Source of the DNA: Xiphydria camelus | Lineage: Eukaryota; Arthropoda; Insecta; Hymenoptera; Xiphydriidae | Direction of reading: 5' to 3' | Assembly (NCBI GenBank): GCA_963678675.1 | Contig: OY783194.1 | Span: 35,132,278-35,196,277 of the forward strand | Length of the DNA stretch: 64,000 nucleotides | Part shown: positions 26,401-35,400 of the stretch, piece by piece | Layout of the letters: each line of letters starts with the position of its first letter | Position numbering within the stretch: position 1 is the stretch's first letter | Made by a program: the position numbers and the translations under genes | Notes under the pieces: generated by a model | What the model saw: only the letters and a program-made list of their open reading frames with translations | Told to the model about the DNA's origin: nothing | Database searches by the model: none

Positions 26401-29400
26401 TGCGGTAGTTTCTGCTAGGGCGCAGATCTGTACAGCTATTGACGTGCATCGAGTAGTTTGAGAACGTTTTATTTTATTTCTTAATTTGGGTCAAAGAAGG
26501 ACCCCAGAGCCGGTACTTTAAACGCGCCTGCGATAAAACCGCGAGAAGAGATCCTCGCTGCGGATAACGAGGAAGAAAAACAGAACGGACCGCCGCGAAA
26601 GATCCACATCGAGAATATTGTTCGGATCTGAAAACACGGAAATAGGGGGCAATTTCACGCGAGCCCTGCCGTGAAGAAAGAGCGCGTCGAGGGTCGACTT
26701 CCGCGTGTAAATGCGAAAGCCGAATGCAAAGCTCTGCGAGGGAAGCCGAGCGTGGTCGTCACAATGGCATCGCGGCTCGAAGAGGAGGATAATGAGTTTC
26801 GTAATCGGTACGAAACAATCGTTTTTGACCGTCGGAGTGTATTTAGTAGGTACTGCGCATAATGCCCATATACTTACATACGTACGGAATATATAGGTAA
26901 CGGGTATATGTATGTAAGGTACACAGGAAAGTAAGCCACGACGCGTTGACGAGAGACGAAGCGTTCGTACGAGCTTGAATAGGTATACGATTTTATTAAT
27001 GCATCTCTCCTCCATTGTCTCCGCATCGACAATGTCTCTCGCTCGAGACGAGGTGAGACGACTCCGTGTATGACGACATCCTTATAGCTTTTGGGCTAGC
27101 GTCGTGCGGTGACACTCCGCTGTAACGCCCACGTCCCTCGCACGAAGGAATATGTATACAAGCATACACACATGTGTACGGGGAAGGTTGTACACTCGTA
27201 GAACTCCTCGAGGCGGATCTTCGATCGAAGGAAAGATACGTCCGTCGACCACAACGTATAAGTGGCTTCGGGGAATTTCCTTTGAAACTCGATAATCGAA
27301 CGATAAACAATGAACGGAGCTTCTGCTTAATGACTTCGAAGCGAGACTCGATGCTTAATGCGGCTTAATTTGAAATGTAGTTCTGACCATAGCACAGTGC
27401 TTGTAAAACTTTGTTAATTCGGAGTTAATAACCCTGTAACAGAGTCGACATTGACCTGATATTGATTTAATGGCCATAAATAGGTACCAATTACTGGTTA
27501 TTACTCTAGAACGAGACGCAGGTACAATTAGCTCGTGACATTTCGCATTTAATAGCGGTTATTTCATTTTCTTTTTATTCGAGATACAGGCAGTGTTAAG
27601 GTAGTAGTCTCGGGAACACGATTACGGCAGATTGTCAAGCAAATTTTTGCAGAGAATCTTTGGACTACTAAAGAAACATTACCTTAATTTGGAGGGGATC
27701 TACCATTTTGAAATAGAACTATTTATTAATTATTAAATTATCGCCGTTTAACACGGGCTCTTATGGCCGAAGTTAGATATTATACTATAATAAACAAATG
27801 GCGCGACAGATTTTGAAGAAACTTAGCCCAATGATAAATAAACCTTGTCCACGCATTTTTCAAAAAAATGACTTATTTTGACAATTTTGATTAAACGGAT
27901 ATATAAGCTTTGAAAGTACGGCATTTATGATGATATTCGAATGTTTTGGAGAGGGTAACTGTGATCGTGCAACAATGTACAGTGCCGAGAGTGGTAGAAA
28001 GACGCCCCACTCTCCGACAAACACAATGGAAATCCATAGCGACGTTGCCACGATCGACAGTTCGATGAGTAACGGGAATATTTGGTTATTGTTGTGCAGG
28101 CGCACGTGTGTGCGTAGCCTGTATCTCTAATGAAAAGATTTCGAGTACAATCCGGCTAATAGCCGAGTATCGTACGTTGTACGCAGTGCGTCCCCTATAA
28201 ACTTTTAGCTGTTACTATCGCGAGACTACTACCTTAAGGCCAAGCAGGGGCTATAAATGCGCTCACAGTCCCGTACCTTTCCCGGAATGCTAATTGCCGG
28301 ATGCTTCCTCATGAGTCACGTGTCACCAAATTCACTTTGCTAATACGGCTAACCATCGGCTACTTAATCCGTTTATAATGAGAGGTGACGACAAATTCCG
28401 ACCGATGGTCTATCGGAAAAGCCATTCTTCTAGGAAACCCGAACAACCACCGCTCGGTCCCGTTAGGTACCTACATGATTCAGGGAAGCGTCCTTCCTCG
28501 CGTTCTTACCCCTTTTCTAGCTTCCTCCGTCATTCTCATTCTAGCCAATCAGAGCACACCGCATAGCCCACGCTATCCCCACTATCCGTTAGTTGTAAGA
28601 TATATAAACCGCAACCAAAATGCACGCTTTTCATTCTGTGCAATCAAGTGGTCAGTGCCTGTTCATCCATCAGTGTATCTCTACAGTTGCAAATCTTCTT
28701 TCGTAATCAGTGTGAGCACATCGAACCGATTAACATTCTCGTGTTTTCAAGTTATACTTTCGTACGATTTCTGTGCATCCTTTCCGCTCAGTAAAAGTAC
28801 CTTTTCGGAAACGCGTCACAGTGATCGTTGTTCGTGCGGTGGTCAGTGCGAACCAGTGTGTTTCTGAATGTATCGCGGCAACCTCTAAATCATGGACGAA
28901 CTCATGCGGGATCAACAAGCGCTCCACGTCCGCATTAGCCGGACGATGAGAAAATTCCGGGAGATGGGCGCCTCACAGATGACGCGCGGAGCCACGACAG
29001 CGCGTCTCAAGACGCTCGATCAACAGTGGAGAGAATTCCGAAAAAACCATAAATCAATCAAAGCTAAGTCCACCTCCATGGACAAACTCAAGCCATACTT
29101 TGCGGAAAGGTTATTTGAGAGGACTGAAGAAGCGTATACGGTGGCACAAGGTGAGCTGTTCGAATTTCGCGACTCGCTCGAACATACTGCAGCCGCGTCG
29201 CCTCGTCATCATCATCATCGACCGACTGAATCATCGAGAACCGCACACGGATTATCGAGCATCCTACGGGCCCCACGTTTAACCTCGCCAAAGTCCAAAG
29301 AGGAGTCCAAACTGAAGAAGGTACGCTTCAAGGACTGCGCGACCGGCCGGAAGGAATCCGCTGAGGGAGCTTCGACCACCGGACGCGTCGACGCGTCGAC

Positions 29401-32400
29401 AGCAGCCAACAGCACCGCGACGACGAGTTTTGAATCGATTGCCGGCAACTTCGGAGCTACCGGTCAGACGGCGACGACCAGTCTCTTCGGCAAACCGACG
29501 AGCGGCTTCGGAGCCCCGGCCACGACGACCGGTGCGTTCACTTTCAAACCGCAGACCACTACCAACCTCTTCGGCACCGCCGGATTCGCCGGCACTAATA
29601 GCGCGGCCGGCACGGGAGCTTCGACCACCGGACTCTTTGGCGCGTCGACGGCAGGCAACAGCAACGCGACGACGGATTTCGGATCGATTGCCGGCGGCTC
29701 CGGAGCCCCGGCCACGACGACCGGTGCGTTCGCTTTCAAACCGCAGACCACTACCAACCTCTTCGGCACCACCGGATTCGGCGACACCAGTACCACGGCC
29801 GGCATGACCGGTAGTGTTGTCAAATTTACCCCCGTCACCGACACCGACATCATGATCAAACACGGCGTCATCCAGAACATCGACACGCAGCATCAATGTA
29901 TCACCCGTATGAAGGAATACGTGTCCAAATCGCTGGAGGAGCTGCGCTTCGAGGACTACGCGGCCGGCCGGAAGGGATCCGCTCAGGGAGCTCCGACCAC
30001 CACCGGACTCTTTGGCGCGTCGACTCAGTCGTCGCCGTTCGGCGCGTCAACGGCAACCAACAGCAACGCAACGCCGGATTTCGGATCAGTGGCCGGCGGC
30101 TTCGGAGCTACCGGTCAGACGGCGACGACCAGTCTCTTCGGCAAACCGATGAGCGGCTTCGGAGCCCCGACCACGACGACCGGTGCGTTCGCTTTCAATC
30201 CGCAGACCATTACCAACCTCTTCGGCACCGCCGGATTCGGCGGCACTAATAGCGCGGCCGGCACGGGAGCTTCGACCACCGGACTCTTTGGCGCGTCGAC
30301 GGCAGCCAACAGCAACGCGACGCCGGGTTTCGAATCGGTGGCCGGTGACTTCGGAGCTACCGGTCAGACGGCGACGACCAGTCTCTTCGGCAAACCGATG
30401 AGCGGCTTCGGAGCCCCGACCACGACGACCGGTGCGTTCGCTTTTAATCCGCAGACCACTGCCGACCTCTTCGACGGCGGCAATCGGGCGAAACCATTCG
30501 GGGCGGCCGCCCCGACGTTGCCCTTCGCGCCAACTAACACGGCGACATCAGAAAGTAATGCATTGTTGAGAGAAGTAATTGCTCTTATCCGAGAAATGCT
30601 TTTCGATTCAAGAATATGTAAGCTTAGAAGTTCTTAAGAATACAGATTTTTTATCAAGGAATATATGTGTATTATTCTTGATTCGAGGATACCGTCGTTG
30701 TTACGAAAAATTCTCTCTGCACGAAAAGAAAGAATTGAAGCATTTATTTGAAAAACAGCACATGTCCGAAAGTGGAGTTTTGAGAAAACTAAGAAAAACC
30801 ATCTACCTTATCCCTGTTGAAGTTTTTTGTTTTGGTAAATGTTTTTTTTACAACGAATATGTAACACAAAATCAGTTTTATAGAAATATATATAGAGTGG
30901 TCTAAACGTGTACAGGAACCTATGTTTATACCTAAATTTTGTGTAGTCGAATTTCAGCAAAAATGGACACGTGTTGTTTTTCAAATAATTGCTTCAATTA
31001 CTCGAGCCAATCGAATGTTTTCTTCGTGTACTTAACCTGTATAAGTCGATCCTGTAATTATATCATGTTTACGATTAAAGGAAACATTTGTTCGACACCA
31101 GCAATTATTTTTCTCCTTGCAATCCACATGACGTTAACAAGACGCCGGCATGTTTTATCAGTATATAACGCGTGGAAATTTCGTTCCAATGAAGAAGTCC
31201 CTCTCGCAAATTTGCTTCCTCCCTATGTGCACAGCGTTCGTCGCACCTAAAGACAGACGCGTACCTACTTAGCCGGCGAATATCGACTTTCCAAGAATAT
31301 ACGTATACACCTTGCAGCGAGAACGAGGCTTTGTTACGTACAGAGGCGCACACTATGCCGTGCAAAAAGTTTGCCTAGGGCTTCGTAGCCGCTCGGTTGC
31401 AAACCTTGCGCAACCAACGGAACCGACGCGGGGAAACGGTATGGAGAGGAGCGAAGAGTATTTCACCTCCAACGAGCGTATACGGTAGGATCCCTCGAGA
31501 TTTTCTCCCCGCTTCCGCGCGTCGCCGTGGACGTAACAGAGGTTTCACCGCGTGATCGCGGCTCTCCGTGCGATCGGCTATCTGGTTCGAGGCTCTTCCT
31601 CGGCAAAAGTGGAACGAGGGTGCGTTTAACGATCGGTTTCCAACTGGACGTTATTTCTCGGTGGACTGCGACGAGATTTCTAACGCGTACGTGTGGGAGT
31701 TCTGCGTGCGCGTAAAAAGCGCACTGATAAAAAAAATACAGTTTAATCAAGCAAATGTCGTCGACTGATTCTCCCTCAGTCAACCGAATGATATTTGTAT
31801 CGAATCAATCATCGCTTCGTCGATTTGATAAAAATCTCAATCGTCAATCAACTAAAAGAGAGTCAGTTGGCATCACTTGGTTGATTCAACTGTATTTTTT
31901 TTATCAGTGCATGAGAAATACTAATATAATAGATACCTACGCGTACTCCGCGTGTATTCGTATATATCCGTCTTTAAAAAATCAAGAGCCACGCAATTTC
32001 GAACAGCGCGAGAGAGGGGTTATCTCTTTATCATTCGCGATGATTCAGAGCAAATCGCGACTTCCTATATGCGTTATCCTTATCTCAAGGCACGTGCCGT
32101 ATATTTACATGTTTAAAAGTGTTTTACCTTCGACCATACGTGCAAGTGGTTTAGGCATTCCGGCGACTCGATAAGACCCGATATACAAAGTACGCAGGCA
32201 CGTGTGTACGTAGATATATGTATAACGCGTTATACGAACGCACGTAGGTATGCCGACGTTTAAATCGCGAGATTAATCTGCTCCTATGTTCCACCCACTA
32301 CGTCCCTCCTTCTCCAGGCGTCACCAGAACCAAGATCCTCTCCCTCCTCCTTTATTATATGTATATTTCGAACGCTCCGACCTCGTGCCAAGCCTTTATA

Positions 32401-35400
32401 TTTAATAATAACATGTATATATTCATTTATGGATAAGCGCGCTTCGTTATCGCACGCCTTTACGACGCGCTGCGTGCTGGATTTAATCGGAAACTGATTC
32501 ACGGCTCTCTATATATGTATGTGCGTATGTGTAGAATAAAAATAGAATAAATACTCCAATAGAAGTTCGTCCAAGTTTAAAATTTATTTCCTTGAAAACC
32601 ATTAGAGATATCAAAAAAAAAGTTTAAATAAGAAATATTCGTCTACGTATATACTACAAAAAAGCTATTCTACATTTTTGACATATCTCCACCGCGTTTC
32701 GAGATAATCGCTTTCAAATTTTAACAAAAACTGAAGCGCTTATCCTACTTTTACACACGTCCCATAATCGAGAATCCATCGCGTCTGATAAACGAAGGAG
32801 CAACGAAGGAAAAGCGCGGAGAAACGCGACAGAAATATCGAAGGCCGCCGGAGGTGCCGCAATGCACGCCCGGCAAAATTCGTATCGAGAGAGAAACGCA
32901 TAGCAGTAGGTAATGCACAGTCGGTGGCACGGCGCGACACCGGTGTTCGGTTCCACCGCGACCGGTCGAGCGAATCTGGTGTAATATTTCGAGCAACCCA
33001 CGGGCCGATGTGTAATGTAGCCGAGGCAGTGTCGCTTTTGCTCCACGCGAGAGAAAATGCGCGCGGTGTTCTGAAGTCGCGATTCCGAGTGCAATTGCAG
33101 CGCGGCGCGTTTCTGAAAACCTCGCCGGTATCCTGCGAGAGAGGAAGACACGTCCCACATGGCCCCCTCTCGAGACGGGAATCGTCGCGCGGCTGGGAAT
33201 TTCCAAAGAAAATATTTGACGCCGTTCGCGATGCTGGAACCTGATAATCGGCAGATACCCACTCCGACAGCCACTTGTTCCAGAGACAGAGACCACTCTT
33301 GTGTCCCGCGCCTGGAAACTTGAACGCTCGCGTGTGCGCGGCCGTGTGCGTGCGAACGCTCGGAAACTTTACGTGAGAAGATTCGATGCATCCTACGTTG
33401 GGTATAATTTCGTGGGAAGAGAAGATTTTGCATGCCTCGTAGTTTGCAGATCTTCGGTGGGAATCGAAGACTTTCTAGTAATAAATGATCCTATGCAGAG
33501 AAAACAATGTATTTGTAGTTAATAGATGTTTGAATATAGCGAGATACAAATTTTATCAAATCAAGTAAATATTCGTTAATAATTGCGATATTTATTTGTT
33601 TGAAACCGTTTGAATGCAATAAACGTTTTAATAATTAACATATATTTTCTTGTTCTACACAGAGAAAAAGAATTAGTTGGATCTACTGAAAATTACTTGC
33701 GGGGTCGCGAGTAATTATTTATTTATATCAATGCAATCTTTTAATATATTAATTCGATATCTATTCCTTACAATCATGTGGAATAGCATGTGACAGCAAG
33801 GAAGAAATATCTAATTAATATGAAAAAAAGATTCAATTATTAGTACATCCAATTAATTCTTCTTCTTTGTGTAACGAAATATTTATTTCACCGTATTTAA
33901 AATTACATTTATTAACTGTTAATAAACCGTTCTCTCGGTGTAACGTTCGACATACTCGGCCTCAGGATCGCGTTAAATTTTACAAATCACCAGTCCATTC
34001 TCACCATCGCAAACCTCCCCAGTCATCACAACAAATCCACTCCGTCGCGACGGACTCAACCGCCCGCTTTTCCCCCTAAAACGATTTCCAGTCGCCTACC
34101 TATACAACGAAACGGAGCCGTCGTCGCTTTCGTGAACCGCGCGAAAGAAATTCTCACGAGAAGGCCATTCTTCGGCAATTGTAACGGCGATCGGCGGGGA
34201 TCGCCGGACGATCGACTGACGTCATCGCCCGCGAGGCTTCGTGACTCGGGTACGACGATTCGCTGTAGACGCGCGGTCGGGTTCGAGCGTTATTATTCGC
34301 GGCTCTTCGGCGCGTTTTTCTCTCCAGATTCGCCATCGCCGACATTGTCGCGAGTTTTCGTCGGCGACTCGCGCCGCTATTCGCCGGGAAGAAATTATAA
34401 CGGGTGAAAAACGCCCGCCGGCGAGGAAAAAAAATTCGACGTCCGTTCCCTTCTACTATACAGCTGCGCGCGCGGCGCTTGTCGATTCAGAAAGCATGTC
34501 CATCCGTGGGATGTTGAAGGCTCCGTTGCGGATTTCACTCCGGCCGACGCGCGGGAGAAACGATCGAGTCTATTACTATACTTCTTCTCCAGAGTAGCGG
34601 AGCGTCGCCAGGTGCTCGATATGAGAATTCCCCGCGCGCATCCGGTCGAATCGTTTCCCGAATGCTCGCGCGTCTCGGTTCCTTTTTTTTCCCCGTTTCT
34701 TTCGAGGCCGAAAGTGGGGGACGCCGATGTACACACGGGAGGGATCGCGTGCCCGTGTAACGTCGTAGCGCTTAACCTACTCAGCCGAGCGTGGAGAAAA
34801 ACTCATTAATGCACGCCGTCGCTGGGTTGTCGTTTCCACCTGTTATACGAGTCGGGCGAAACTTTGCACGCGAAGAGGGAAGCCCGTTGGACGGCACTCG
34901 GGACTTTTTCTGTGAAGAATTCGAGGAATTCGGGTAATTCGAGGGCATTTAGTGCCGCGTCTCGGGAACGGTTGTTCCGCGCTGCTCAAATTTTACTCCG
35001 AAGAAATACAAATCGCACGGGGAATCACACGAGGCGAGCATCAATAGAGAACGCGCGTTTTTGTTAGACCTAGTCGCTGTAGAATTGTATACGGACTTTG
35101 AATCGGTGCCTATATACTTCGTCAATGGACGAAGAAAAAGGTCCCGAATGCCTCGACGATCCTTTTCACCGCAGCCGGGCTTTTATTTTCCCGACGGAAC
35201 TGCTTCACACGAGCGGTACTCGTAATCGGATCAAAGACGATCGATATTCGCAATGGTGGCGCACGCGAGCGAGCGAGTAAAACGGCTCGATAGCGCGCCG
35301 GAGAGCGTTCGTTCACCGAGGATGTCGGTATTGTTTGGAAAACTCGGTACCGCTGTTACGGAGGGGAGTCGATAAAATTTGCGCTCGCACCGCGCGCCGC

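Larger units (their letters stand above)
17582..28891. other. crb: crb intron 1, 3' half
   Basis: No protein-coding exon seen on either strand. Apart from the repeats listed separately it holds CpG-rich patches (19000-20600, 21550-22200), a GA run at 23564-23586, a CA run near 25941-25965 and a T run at 23405-23415. The large intron may house crb enhancers, but nothing in the sequence demonstrates one. Confidence 0.5.

Noticed and set aside
29279..29896. Minus-strand ORF of 205 codons over the FG repeats
   Set aside because: A by-product of the repeat's GC-rich, periodic codons; the plus frame has the Nup98 motifs.
29453..30460. CRISPR-like array
   Set aside because: The repeats are in-frame protein-coding duplications with no constant spacer size; the genome is animal.
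32714..33433. Minus-strand ORF of 239 codons in crb intron 1
   Set aside because: No domain, Arg/Ser-rich composition typical of CpG-rich non-coding DNA, and it runs into a dispersed repeat.
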